A stretch of DNA of 32,142 nt from Beijerinckiaceae bacterium (GTDB taxonomy: Bacteria; Pseudomonadota; Alphaproteobacteria; Rhizobiales; Beijerinckiaceae). Numbering within the stretch: position 1 is the first letter of the stretch; each line of letters starts with the position of its first letter. Location: assembly GCA_030684835.1 (NCBI GenBank), contig JAUXWZ010000005.1, positions 1-32,142 on the forward strand, given 5' to 3'. Position numbers and translations under genes: made by a program. This document shows positions 1-7,756 of this stretch, piece by piece. Under the pieces are notes generated by a model. It searched no databases, was not told where the DNA came from, and saw nothing but the letters and a program-made list of their open reading frames with translations.

Positions 1-1023
1 TTTGTTGAAGGCAAGGACGGGACCAATCTCGGCGCGGCTTATTTTCATTCCTGCAATCGCGGCAAGCGTTGTGTGACAGCCGATTTCGAGACGTCGGAAG
101 GGCGCGCGCGCATCTTGAAGCTCGCCCGCCACGCCGACGTAATTATAGAAAATTTCAAATTTGGCGGCCTCGAAAAGTACGGGCTTGATTACGCCTCGTT
201 GAAAGGCGTCAACCCGCGCGTGGTCTATTGCTCCATCACGGGCTTTGGTCAGGATGGGCCCTACGCCGCGCGCGCGGGCTATGATTTTTTGATTCAGGGC
301 ATGGGCGGGCTGATGAATATCACCGGCCAGCCGGATGGGCCACCGACCAAGGCGGGCGTCGCCATCACCGACATGTTCACGGGTCTGTACGCCGCAAATT
401 CAATACAGGCCGCGCTGCTGCGCCGCGCAAGCACTGGCGAAGGGGCCTTCATCGACTGCGCGCTGCTGGATACGCAAGTCGCAATGCTCGCCAATCAGGC
501 GCTCAACTATTTCGTCGGCGGCAGCGAGCCGCAAAGGCTCGGCAACGCACATCCCAACATCGTGCCTTATGACGTCTTTCCGGTCGCAGATGGCGACATC
601 ATCATCGCAACCGGAAATGACGGACAATACCGGCGCCTGTGCGAGGCGCTCGGCGCGCCGGAGCTGGGACGTGACGAACGCTTCCTCGCCAACAAGGATC
701 GCGTGCGCAATCGCATCGCTTTCAACGAGATTTTCCACCCGCTCTGCATGCGCTTCACGCGGGGGGATCTTCTGGGAAGACTTGAGGCGCTAGGCGTGCC
801 CGCAGGACCGATCAACTCAATCGGGGACGTGTTCACCGATCCGCAAGTCGCTCATCGCGGGATGCGCATCGACCTCGACAATACGCTGGCGGCAATCGGC
901 ACGACGCCGGGATTGCGCTCACCCATCGTCATGGACGGCAAGCCTCTCGCTTCAACGCGCCCCGCGCCGGGACTGGGGCAGCACGATGACGAGGTGCTGC
1001 GGGACGTGAACTGGGGCGGGTGA
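1..1023 (+). CDS. CoA-transferase, class III (CaiB/BaiF family), 5' end missing
   Basis: Class III CoA-transferases move CoA between organic acids through an aspartyl-CoA thioester. The reading frame is open from base 1, and the codons before the GTG at 73 encode the family's N-RGKR segment just ahead of the Asp-rich strand, so the gene begins left of the window and 73 is not its start. Visible family marks are the GYG-like stretch after IIENF, the GFGQDGPYA segment, and the ALLDT motif whose Asp (codon at 469-471) aligns with the catalytic Asp of formyl-CoA transferase. The C-terminal PAGPINSI segment and final LGQHDDEVL are also typical. About 340 residues are visible of a usual 380-410. 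It converges with the reductase at 1175. The substrate acid cannot be told; the family call is firm. Confidence 0.93.
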   Translation, partial: FVEGKDGTNLGAAYFHSCNRGKRCVTADFETSEGRARILKLARHADVIIENFKFGGLEKYGLDYASLKGVNPRVVYCSITGFGQDGPYAARAGYDFLIQGMGGLMNITGQPDGPPTKAGVAITDMFTGLYAANSIQAALLRRASTGEGAFIDCALLDTQVAMLANQALNYFVGGSEPQRLGNAHPNIVPYDVFPVADGDIIIATGNDGQYRRLCEALGAPELGRDERFLANKDRVRNRIAFNEIFHPLCMRFTRGDLLGRLEALGVPAGPINSIGDVFTDPQVAHRGMRIDLDNTLAAIGTTPGLRSPIVMDGKPLASTRPAPGLGQHDDEVLRDVNWGG

Positions 1024-1030
1024 CGCAGGC

Positions 1031-1055
1031 CCGATTGCGCCGGCGTCACAATCGG
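1031..1055. terminator. inverted repeat between convergent genes, possible terminator
   Basis: A perfect 7-bp stem CCGATTG/CAATCGG (1031-1037 with 1049-1055) encloses an 11-base GC-rich loop. It lies just after the CoA-transferase stop and 120 bases from the end of the convergent reductase gene. There is no T-run on either side, so a classical intrinsic terminator is not supported; placement is the only argument. Confidence 0.25.
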
Positions 1056-1174
1056 CGAAGCCGACTATCCGCGATAGGTCGCCTGCCCGATGCTGAAAGG
1101 TTGTTTTGACGACGGCGACAATTGCGTTCAGCCCTTGCCTGTCGTGGCTGGTCGGCCTTCGCGACCCCGACGAG

Positions 1175-2125
1175 CTAGAGATCCAGCACCAGCCGCGGGC
1201 TTTTGGAGCCGGAGCAGCAGATCATCATCGTCTTGCTCTCTTCGCGCTCTTTGTCGGTGAGGATGCCGTCGCGATGGTCCGGCGTGCCGGAGATAACCGC
1301 AGTCTCGCACGCGCCGCAGACGCCTTCCTGACACGAGTACATGATGTCGACGCCGCCTTCGAGCAGCACGTCGAGAAGCGTCTTGCCCTCCGGCACGGTG
1401 AACTCAAGACCGGACTTGCGCAGCTCCACCACGTAGCCGCCGTCAGTCGCGGCTTCTTCCCTGGCGGAGAAATACTCGATGTGGACCTGATCGGGCGCCA
1501 CGCCCGCCGTCGCCTTCTCGTAGCCTTCCAGCATCGGGACCGGACCGCAGCAATAGAAGTGCGAATCCTTGCGGGCGCCGTTGACGATCTCGGCTACGTT
1601 TAAGAATCCGCCGGCCTCCGCATCGATGTGAACATGCGCTTGCGGCAGCGCCATCAGTTCGTCTTGGAAAGCGACTTCCGAGCGGTCGCGGCAGGCGTAA
1701 TGTAGCTCGAACGAACGACCGAGTTTTTTGAGGCGCTGCGCCATGCACCAAATTGGCGTGATACCGATGCCCCCCGCGATCAGCACGCTGTGGGCGGCGT
1801 CTTCCTTCAGCGGAAAGTTGTTGCGCGGCCCGCCGATGGCGACGATCTCGCCGACGCGCAATTGATCGTGAATAAAGATGGAGCCGCCACGGCTGGCGCG
1901 ATCGCGCTTGATTCCCACGACATAGGCGGCGGTATCGCCGTCCGCCGTCACCAGCGAATACTGCCGCATCATGCCGTTGGGCAGATTGAGGTCGATATGC
2001 GAGCCGGGCTCCACGGGCGCGAGCGCCGCTCCGTCAAGCCGACGGAATTCGTATAGATTTGTGTCCTGCGCGGCATAGCGAATGGCGGTGAGCCGCATGT
2101 CGACGGTCATGTTATCCGCAGTCAT
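1175..2125 (-). CDS. PDR/VanB-family oxidoreductase (FMN, NAD(P)H and 2Fe-2S)
   Basis: 316 residues with the layout of phthalate dioxygenase reductase: flavin-binding barrel (about 1-105, RQYS at 54-57), NAD-binding domain (GGIGITP at 118-124, CCGP at 192-195), and a C-terminal plant-type ferredoxin domain with Cys265-X4-Cys270-X2-Cys273-X29-Cys303. Such proteins pass electrons from NAD(P)H through flavin to an iron-sulfur centre and on to an oxygenase. It is the last gene of a four-gene minus-strand cluster, 45 bases after the hydrolase at 2171. A second in-frame Met at codon 6 is an alternative start; an AGGATT sequence lies about 10 bases before the chosen one. No Rieske or other terminal oxygenase is visible nearby, so its partner is unknown. 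Confidence 0.92.
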   Translation of the reverse strand: MTADNMTVDMRLTAIRYAAQDTNLYEFRRLDGAALAPVEPGSHIDLNLPNGMMRQYSLVTADGDTAAYVVGIKRDRASRGGSIFIHDQLRVGEIVAIGGPRNNFPLKEDAAHSVLIAGGIGITPIWCMAQRLKKLGRSFELHYACRDRSEVAFQDELMALPQAHVHIDAEAGGFLNVAEIVNGARKDSHFYCCGPVPMLEGYEKATAGVAPDQVHIEYFSAREEAATDGGYVVELRKSGLEFTVPEGKTLLDVLLEGGVDIMYSCQEGVCGACETAVISGTPDHRDGILTDKEREESKTMMICCSGSKSPRLVLDL

Positions 2126-2170
2126 GGCGGTGCAAATCCTGTGATTTTCGCCGCCATAAAGCGCACGCGG

Positions 2171-3019
2171 TCAGGCGCCGTCAACCTTCGAGAGGAAAGT
2201 CATAACCCGTTCGTTAAACTCCGATGCGCATTCGATATTGCCCATATGACCTGCGTTTTCGAACACGTGCAGTTCAGCTTTGGGAATATGCGGCACGAAT
2301 CCGTCGGTGTAGCCGGGTGCGCGCAACGGATCGAAGCGGCCCGCAAACACGAGCGTGGGCACGGCTATGTTAGCGTAAGCGATATTGTCGCGCTCGGAAC
2401 GCGCGCCACTCGAGACGCGGAACGGCGCCTTGAAGCGCGCAGCGGCTGTCGCCTCCCATGCGCCTGGCAGGTTGGCCAGTTCCCAGCGGCGATCGATATA
2501 GGCGTCATTCGCGGCCCAGGACTTGTCGACGAACATCGTGTCGACGATGCGCCGCATATGCTCCTTCGTGCCTTCGTAGGAATTGAGCACTTTGCGCGCT
2601 TCGTTGTCTGGCGAATCGCCGCCGCCAGAGCAGCAGACGACCGAGCGCAGCGGCCAATCGGGCTTTGCCCGCGCCGCCACTGTTAGGGTCAGTCCGCCCG
2701 ACATGGACGAACCCATGACGTGGACGGAGCCAACGTCCATGGTTTCGATGAACCGGCGGATGTGGCGGATGCGGCGTTCAAACTGGTTGCCGAAGTCGAA
2801 TATTTTCTCGGTGCGACCAAAGCCAAGATGATCTGGCGCCAGCACGTGATAGCGCTGCGCCAGAACATCAATGTTCTGCTCCCAGGTGATCTCCGCAGCT
2901 CCGCCAAATTCGGCGGAGTGCAAGAGCATGATCGTGGGACGCACGCCCCGGTTGCCGTCGCCAGCTTCCAGATAATGCGTGCTGATCCCGTCGACCGAGA
3001 TGTAACGTCCTTGGCTCAT
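2171..3019 (-). CDS. alpha/beta-fold hydrolase (MhpC-like)
   Basis: 282 residues. The start at 3019 is chosen because its ATG overlaps the stop of the upstream monooxygenase gene by four bases (ATGA, 3016-3019), a sign of translational coupling; an upstream extension would run through that gene. The catalytic triad is visible as Ser105 in GSSMSGG, Asp230 in AGRFDP and His258 in NAGHMG, and the oxyanion strand is LLHSAEFGG. It resembles carbon-carbon or ester hydrolases of the meta-cleavage type. Lying between a flavin monooxygenase and an oxygenase reductase, it most likely opens or hydrolyses an oxidised intermediate. The substrate is inferred only from context. Confidence 0.88.
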   Translation of the reverse strand: MSQGRYISVDGISTHYLEAGDGNRGVRPTIMLLHSAEFGGAAEITWEQNIDVLAQRYHVLAPDHLGFGRTEKIFDFGNQFERRIRHIRRFIETMDVGSVHVMGSSMSGGLTLTVAARAKPDWPLRSVVCCSGGGDSPDNEARKVLNSYEGTKEHMRRIVDTMFVDKSWAANDAYIDRRWELANLPGAWEATAAARFKAPFRVSSGARSERDNIAYANIAVPTLVFAGRFDPLRAPGYTDGFVPHIPKAELHVFENAGHMGNIECASEFNERVMTFLSKVDGA

Positions 3020-4185
3020 TCCGCAGCGACCCGCGCGTTCAGCGGACGGGTGCGCGCGAGATCCTGCACCTGCGGATAAACTTCCTTGGCGAAGAGGCTG
3101 ATGCTGCGCTTGGTGCGCTCGGTGCTGAGGTGCCCGGCCTGCTGCATCATCAGCAAGTGGTCGAAGCCGCCCACAAGGTCGTAGAGACGCTTGATCTGCT
3201 TGGCCACATCGTCCGGCTTGCCATAGATGAGCACGCCCTGATCCTTGAGGAACTCGATGGACTGTTTGCGCATCGCGTCCGTGCGGCCCGTGAACGTGCC
3301 CTTGAGCGCCTGCACGTTGAACTCGACCGGCACGTAGCCGGGCGGGTTGCGATACTGGGGCTCGGACTTGGCGTCGAGATACCAGCACAGCTCGCGCGCG
3401 CCAGCCTCGGCCTCCGCATCGGAATCAGCGGTGTAAACGAGCGGCATGTAAGCTGTTCCACCGCCGCCCGGCAGGCCGGTGTCGTTGTAGGCGCTGCGGT
3501 AGCCGTCGAACATCCACTTCACCTTCTCGTGCGGCTGCAGGAAGGTGGCGAAAACGAAGCCGCGTGCGGCCGCGCGCTTGATGTTGCCGAGATCGCTCGA
3601 ACCCGTGATCCAGATAGCGGGGTGCGGCGTCTGGTAAGGGCGCGGCCACAGGTTGATGGCGCGCTTATGGGTGAACTGGCCTTCAAAGTTGAACGGGCCT
3701 TCCGTGTGCGTCCAGGCCTTCGATACAAGGTCGATGCCTTCCCACAGCCGCTCGACAGTCTGCGTCGGGTTGCTGTTGGCGGCGAAGACTTCGTAAGGCA
3801 CGCCGCGCACAAAGCCGACATCGAGTCGTCCGCGCGAGATGCAGTCGATCATCGCCATCTCTTCGGCGATGCGGATCGGGTCCTGACGGTTGGCGATCGG
3901 ATTGCCAAGAATGCAGATGCGGCCCTTGCTCGTCTGGCGCGCGAGGATAGCGGCGGTCAGCGGCGCGCAGGCGTTGATGCAGGTCGCTGTCTGATGATGC
4001 TCGTTGAGCAGCATGTTAAGGCCCAGCTCGTCGGCCAGCATGTGCTCGTCGAGATAGCGGTTGTAGAGATCCGCGCCGATCTTGGGATCGAAGAGCTTGC
4101 TGGGGATCGACACGCGCATCGTCGGCAAGGTGTCGAGCGGCGGCAGGTTCGGATAGGGCATCTCGGTGAAGTGCCAGGCGTACAT
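3016..4185 (-). CDS. LLM-class (luciferase-like) flavin-dependent oxidoreductase
   Basis: 389 residues with the bacterial-luciferase fold. Typical segments are the NEHHQTATC stretch near residue 60, the GNPIANRQDPIRIAEE stretch, and the ISRGRLDVGFVRG segment that follows. Family members use reduced FMN and O2 to oxidise or cleave organic substrates. An AGAGGC site lies about 7 bases before the ATG. It sits second in the cluster, 36 bases after the hydrolase at 4222 and overlapping the next hydrolase by four bases. No dedicated flavin reductase of the small HpaC type is seen; the flavin reductase-like gene at 1175 or an enzyme elsewhere may supply FMNH2. Family is sure; substrate unknown. Confidence 0.92.
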   Translation of the reverse strand: MYAWHFTEMPYPNLPPLDTLPTMRVSIPSKLFDPKIGADLYNRYLDEHMLADELGLNMLLNEHHQTATCINACAPLTAAILARQTSKGRICILGNPIANRQDPIRIAEEMAMIDCISRGRLDVGFVRGVPYEVFAANSNPTQTVERLWEGIDLVSKAWTHTEGPFNFEGQFTHKRAINLWPRPYQTPHPAIWITGSSDLGNIKRAAARGFVFATFLQPHEKVKWMFDGYRSAYNDTGLPGGGGTAYMPLVYTADSDAEAEAGARELCWYLDAKSEPQYRNPPGYVPVEFNVQALKGTFTGRTDAMRKQSIEFLKDQGVLIYGKPDDVAKQIKRLYDLVGGFDHLLMMQQAGHLSTERTKRSISLFAKEVYPQVQDLARTRPLNARVAAE

Positions 4186-4221
4186 GGTGCAGCCTCTTTG
4201 CTGATGTCGTGTTGCGGTGAC

Positions 4222-5007
4222 TTACGCGAGGAAGGCGCGCAGCGGCTTCAAAACAGCGTCGGGTTGTTCTATCTGAGGATAGTGACCGGCCTCGGGTATT
4301 GTTGTGAACTCGGCGCCCTCAATCAAGCCCGCATAGGCTTTTCCGTAAGCGGTGCTGGCCACACCGTCGTTTTCTCCCCAGATCACGAGAGTTGGCGTCG
4401 CGATGCGATGCAGGCGATGCTTCAGCTTGGGATTATGCATATAGGGCTCCCAGCAGAACCGGGCGAATGACTCGGTGTTGCGGGCGATCACGCTGAGCTG
4501 TTCATCGGCCATGGACGCGTAATCGCGCTTGCTCTTCTCCACGTCGCGCCACTTCATGGCGGTCACCTTGGAGGGATGCTGGATCCACAAATCCTGAATG
4601 TCGACGTCGAACGGCCCGCCGACCTTGACGCCATAGGCGCCGATGAGGGCGAGGCGCGAAAAGCTGCTGTCATTTTTGGTCGCCATTTCCGCAGCGATCC
4701 AGCCGCCCAGCGAGCAACCGACGACCGGGACGTTCTCAAGCCCGAGGATCTCCATCAGGTCGAGCATGATGTAGGCGAGGTCATCGGGGCTGGTCAGCCA
4801 GTCCGGCCGCCCAGAGACGCCAAAGCCCGGAGGCGAGGGCATGATCACCTTGTGATCGCGAGCCAATTCCTTAACAAAGGGGCTGTCGACTTCAAGTTGC
4901 TCTTCGCCAGCGAGCAGAACGAGCGGCGAGCCCGTTCCGTACGTGCGCACCTCGATGTCGATCCCGTGAACGTTGACGACGTTCTCGATACGCTCAGCGA
5001 CGGTCAT
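4222..5007 (-). CDS. alpha/beta-fold hydrolase
   Basis: 261 residues from the ATG at 5007, chosen because a strong GGAGGG ribosome-binding site lies 8-9 bases before it; a start at 5049 would add 14 residues that look like untranslated leader. The triad is Ser99 in GCSLGG, Asp214 in WGENDG and His242 in EAGHYP, and the fold starts with LVLLAGE and MPSPPGFG. It is the first gene of the four-gene cluster and differs clearly in sequence from the hydrolase at 2171, so the two are not a recent duplication. It probably acts on an ester, lactone or ring-cleavage product made in the same pathway; this is inferred from neighbours. Confidence 0.88.
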   Translation of the reverse strand: MTVAERIENVVNVHGIDIEVRTYGTGSPLVLLAGEEQLEVDSPFVKELARDHKVIMPSPPGFGVSGRPDWLTSPDDLAYIMLDLMEILGLENVPVVGCSLGGWIAAEMATKNDSSFSRLALIGAYGVKVGGPFDVDIQDLWIQHPSKVTAMKWRDVEKSKRDYASMADEQLSVIARNTESFARFCWEPYMHNPKLKHRLHRIATPTLVIWGENDGVASTAYGKAYAGLIEGAEFTTIPEAGHYPQIEQPDAVLKPLRAFLA

Positions 5008-5040
5008 CCTGCATTCCCTCCAGTTCGTTTTTCTGCGTTT

Positions 5041-5060
5041 TCCGCTCAAAGCGGATTATC
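5041..5060 (-). promoter_or_regulatory. leader inverted repeat with GATAAT box ahead of catabolic cluster
   Basis: On the minus strand a GATAAT hexamer (5060-5055) is followed at once by a perfect 6-bp inverted repeat, TCCGCT/AGCGGA with a 3-base spacer (5055-5041), about 35 bases before the hydrolase start. A -10-like box followed by a dyad would fit a repressor operator. No convincing -35 hexamer is seen, so this is a suggestion only. Confidence 0.25.
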
Positions 5061-5136
5061 GCGCAACGCGGCGCGGGCCGTCCCGGCTTCATCTCGTCGC
5101 ACCCTCCCGCCGGATACCGCTCCCGGCAGGTTGGAG

Positions 5137-6300
5137 TCACACCCCGTGAATGTAATGGGGCGGGATGGGCTGTTGCGTCACGACTTCAATGCCGTAACCC
5201 TCGATGCCCACGATGTTGCGCTTGGTGTTTGACAAGAGGATAATTTTCTTGAGGCCAAGATCCGCGAGGATCTGGGCGCCCACGCCGTATTGGCGCAGTT
5301 CGGCGATTGGCCGACGCGCGGCGGCGCCGTTGCGTTCGTGGATGGCGTTGCTGACGCTCGAACCAGATGGCTCGCGAATGAGGACGATCACGCCCCGGTC
5401 AGCCTCGGCGATCATCCGCATGGAGGCTTCCAGTTCGCCACCGCGATTGCGGGCCTCGCCGCCATAAAATTCCCCCGGCGTCACATCGCCAAGGCTGTCG
5501 GCCAGCATATTGCCCTGATGCATGCGCACCAAAACCGGATCGGGGCCGGAAATGTCGCCGCGCACCAGTGCGATATGCTCGACGTACTGGATCGTATTGC
5601 TGTAAACGCGCAGATCGAATTCGCCGCCAAAGCGGCTCTCGATACGAGTTTCAGCTTCCAGCTTCACAAGCCGCTCGTTGCGGCGGCGATAGGCGATCAG
5701 ATCTGCGATTGTCGCGATCTTCAGCCCGTGATGCTGGGCGAATTTCACCAGGTCCGGCATGCGGGCCATGGTGCCGTCGTCGTTCATGATCTCGCAGATT
5801 ACGCCCGACGGATTGAGGCCGGCGAGGCGCGAAATGTCGACAGCGGCTTCCGTGTGGCCGGCGCGAACCAGCACACCGCCGTCCTGCGCCATCAGTGGGA
5901 AAACGTGGCCGGGGGTGACGATGTCATCGCGGTGGCTGTCGGGGTTGATCGCCACGGCGATGGTGCGTGCGCGGTCCGCAGCAGAAATGCCGGTGGTGAC
6001 GCCTTCGCGCGCCTCGATCGAGACGGTGAAGGCCGTCTGGTGACGGGTGCCGTTGCGCGGCGCCATCAGCTGCAGGCCAAGTTCGTTCACGCGGTCGCGG
6101 GTCATCGACAGGCAAATCAGGCCGCGCCCATAGCGGGCCATGAAGTTAACGGCCTCGGCGTTCGCCATTTGCGCCGGAATGACGAGGTCGCCCTCGTTTT
6201 CGCGATCTTCATCGTCGACGAGGATGAACATGCGGCCCGCGCGCGCATCTTCCACCACGTCCTCGATGGTGGATAGCCACGAAAGGGTGCCCTGCGACAT
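5137..6300 (-). CDS. ribB: 3,4-dihydroxy-2-butanone 4-phosphate synthase with degenerate GTP cyclohydrolase II domain
   Basis: 387 residues. Residues 1-205 form an intact DHBP synthase, which makes the four-carbon unit of riboflavin from ribulose 5-phosphate: acidic loop [10 protein letters not shown] (29-38), RAGHTEA (146-152) and [12 protein letters not shown] starting at Cys169. Residues 208-387 follow GTP cyclohydrolase II in order ([28 protein letters not shown]), but the three zinc Cys of the usual HSECLTGD and RCDCG motifs are gone, so this half should not convert GTP. A GGGA site precedes the ATG. It lies 129 bases upstream of the catabolic cluster on the same strand, next to two flavoenzymes. 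A full riboswitch of the FMN type was looked for and not seen. Confidence 0.93.
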   Translation of the reverse strand: MSQGTLSWLSTIEDVVEDARAGRMFILVDDEDRENEGDLVIPAQMANAEAVNFMARYGRGLICLSMTRDRVNELGLQLMAPRNGTRHQTAFTVSIEAREGVTTGISAADRARTIAVAINPDSHRDDIVTPGHVFPLMAQDGGVLVRAGHTEAAVDISRLAGLNPSGVICEIMNDDGTMARMPDLVKFAQHHGLKIATIADLIAYRRRNERLVKLEAETRIESRFGGEFDLRVYSNTIQYVEHIALVRGDISGPDPVLVRMHQGNMLADSLGDVTPGEFYGGEARNRGGELEASMRMIAEADRGVIVLIREPSGSSVSNAIHERNGAAARRPIAELRQYGVGAQILADLGLKKIILLSNTKRNIVGIEGYGIEVVTQQPIPPHYIHGV

Positions 6301-6314
6301 GTACGCTCCCTGAT

Positions 6315-6355
6315 CGCGCGCACTTGGCGCGCGGACATAAACTTAGACTTCTAAG
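6315..6355. promoter_or_regulatory. ribB/solute-binding-protein divergent region: hairpin and dyad
   Basis: Two symmetric elements lie between the divergent ribB and binding-protein genes. The first is a 7-bp stem built on GCGCGC (6315-6321 with 6327-6333, 5-base loop), just before the ribB ribosome site in its leader. The second is a 14-base near-palindrome CTTAGA-CT-TCTAAG (6342-6355), AT-rich against its surroundings and well placed for an operator. No regulator gene is adjacent. Function is unproven. Confidence 0.3.
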
Positions 6356-6503
6356 ACTGCTTGTATCGACCTGCCGCGCTGGGGGTCAAGGGGCCGTGTC
6401 CCGGTTGCAGTTCCGGCAAATGCAATTAAGGGAATACGGGTCGCGGCGGCTCGGGGGAGCGCGGGCCGCGCAAAGCCGTCAAAAAAGACAACCAGAGGGA
6501 AGA

Positions 6504-7571
6504 ATGATGTTTTCATCCACCACCTTGGGCCGCATCGGTCTAGGCCGAACGCTGATCCCCGCCCTGCTTGCGTCCACTTTCGCCGCGAGCCCCGTCAGCG
6601 CCCAGAGCGTCGAAGACTTCTACAAAGGCCGAAAAATCGACATCGTCATTGGCTTCACCGTTGGCGGTGGTTACGACGCCTACGCCCGCCTCCTCGCCCG
6701 GCACATGGGCGAGCATATTCCCGGCAAGCCTGTAATGGTGCCGCGCAACATGACCGGCGCCGGCAGCCGCATCGCCGCCGCATTCATTCACGGCGTAGCG
6801 CCCAAGGATGGAACCGCCATGGGAATCGCGGACCAGTCCATCCCGCTGGAACAGGCGCTAGGCGACGCGGGCGTGAAGTTCGACTCGCGCGAGCTCAATT
6901 GGATTGGCAACCCGAACGCCGACAACAACGTGCTGACCACGTGGCACACCTCGCCGGTGAAGACGATTGAGGACGCCAAGAAGATCGAAGTCACCATGGG
7001 CGCGACGGGCTACAACACTTCGTCGCAATATCCGACGGTTCTGAACGCGACCGCAGGCACGAAGTTCAAAGTCATCCTCGGCTATCCGGGCGGCAACGAG
7101 ATCAACCTCGCGATGGAACGCGGCGAAGTCGCAGGCCGCGGCTCAAACGCATGGGCATCCTACAAGTCGACGCGGCCGGACTGGATCAAGGACAACAAGA
7201 TCAACATTCTTGTTCAGATTGGCCTGCGCAAGGCGTCCGACCTGCCGAACGTGCCGCTTTTGATGGATACCGCGACCAACGATGTTGATCGCGCGGCGCT
7301 GCGGCTTCTGTCGGCGCCCACGACCATCGGGCGGCCATTCTTTGCGCCGCCGAATGTGCCCGCCGAACGCGTGAAGGCGCTGCGCGCGGCCTTCGACGCC
7401 ATGATCAAGGACAAGGCCTTCCTCGAGGAAGCGAAAAAGCTCAATCTTGATATCGACCCGGTCGGGGGTGAAGATCTTCAGAAGATTGTAGCCGACATCA
7501 TAGATGCGCCTGCGGACGTGAAAAAGCGCCTCGCGGACATCCTGTCGCTCGTCGAGCGTGAGAAGAAATAA
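6504..7571 (+). CDS. tripartite tricarboxylate transporter solute-binding protein (Bug/TctC family)
   Basis: 355 residues starting at the tandem ATGATG at 6504, with AGAGGGA just ahead. A signal peptide ends at about residue 34 (APVSA-like, VSA before QS), so the protein is periplasmic. Mature sequence opens with VEDFYKGRKIDIVIGF and GGGYDAYARLLARHM, the Bug-family ligand-binding layout, followed by PGKPVMVPRNMTGAGS. These proteins capture carboxylates, often aromatic or dicarboxylic acids. The usual membrane subunits TctA and TctB are not next to it, so it is an orphan binding protein here. It is followed by an intrinsic terminator at 7583, so it is probably a single-gene transcript. Its ligand may be linked to the neighbouring catabolic cluster; that is inference. 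Confidence 0.9.
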   Translation: MMFSSTTLGRIGLGRTLIPALLASTFAASPVSAQSVEDFYKGRKIDIVIGFTVGGGYDAYARLLARHMGEHIPGKPVMVPRNMTGAGSRIAAAFIHGVAPKDGTAMGIADQSIPLEQALGDAGVKFDSRELNWIGNPNADNNVLTTWHTSPVKTIEDAKKIEVTMGATGYNTSSQYPTVLNATAGTKFKVILGYPGGNEINLAMERGEVAGRGSNAWASYKSTRPDWIKDNKINILVQIGLRKASDLPNVPLLMDTATNDVDRAALRLLSAPTTIGRPFFAPPNVPAERVKALRAAFDAMIKDKAFLEEAKKLNLDIDPVGGEDLQKIVADIIDAPADVKKRLADILSLVEREKK

Positions 7572-7582
7572 TACACAAGAGG

Positions 7583-7618
7583 GCCCGGCGAGGTCACTCT
7601 CGGCGGGCTTTGCCTTTC
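7583..7618 (+). terminator. intrinsic terminator after binding-protein gene
   Basis: A 10-bp stem with one mismatch (GCCCGGCGAG at 7583-7592 with CTCGGCGGGC at 7599-7608) closes a 6-base loop GTCACT and is followed by TTTGCCTTTCT. It begins 12 bases after the stop codon at 7571. Stem strength, T-rich tail and position all fit Rho-independent termination. Confidence 0.65.
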
Positions 7619-7756
7619 TATGCCGATGGCCGCGTCATAACGGCAAGCATGCAAGGCGGTTCCAGGCTGCAGCTTATTGGCTATCGGGTACGGGCTGGCG
7701 GGCGCGCGCCGGCCCGCTATAAGTGTCCCAAATCCCCGCCCGGACGGAGTAGCCCG

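Noticed and set aside
3130-4470. Long plus-strand open frame (446 codons) opposite the monooxygenase gene
   Set aside because: It mirrors well-supported minus-strand genes with recognised motifs, crosses a gene boundary and has low-order Arg/His/Val-rich composition typical of antisense frames in GC-rich DNA.
5290-6276. Plus-strand open frame (328 codons) opposite ribB
   Set aside because: The minus strand encodes intact DHBP synthase motifs; the opposite frame shows no domain and is an antisense shadow.
6301-6503. FMN riboswitch before ribB
   Set aside because: The leader is short and none of the conserved RFN segments was found on the minus strand.
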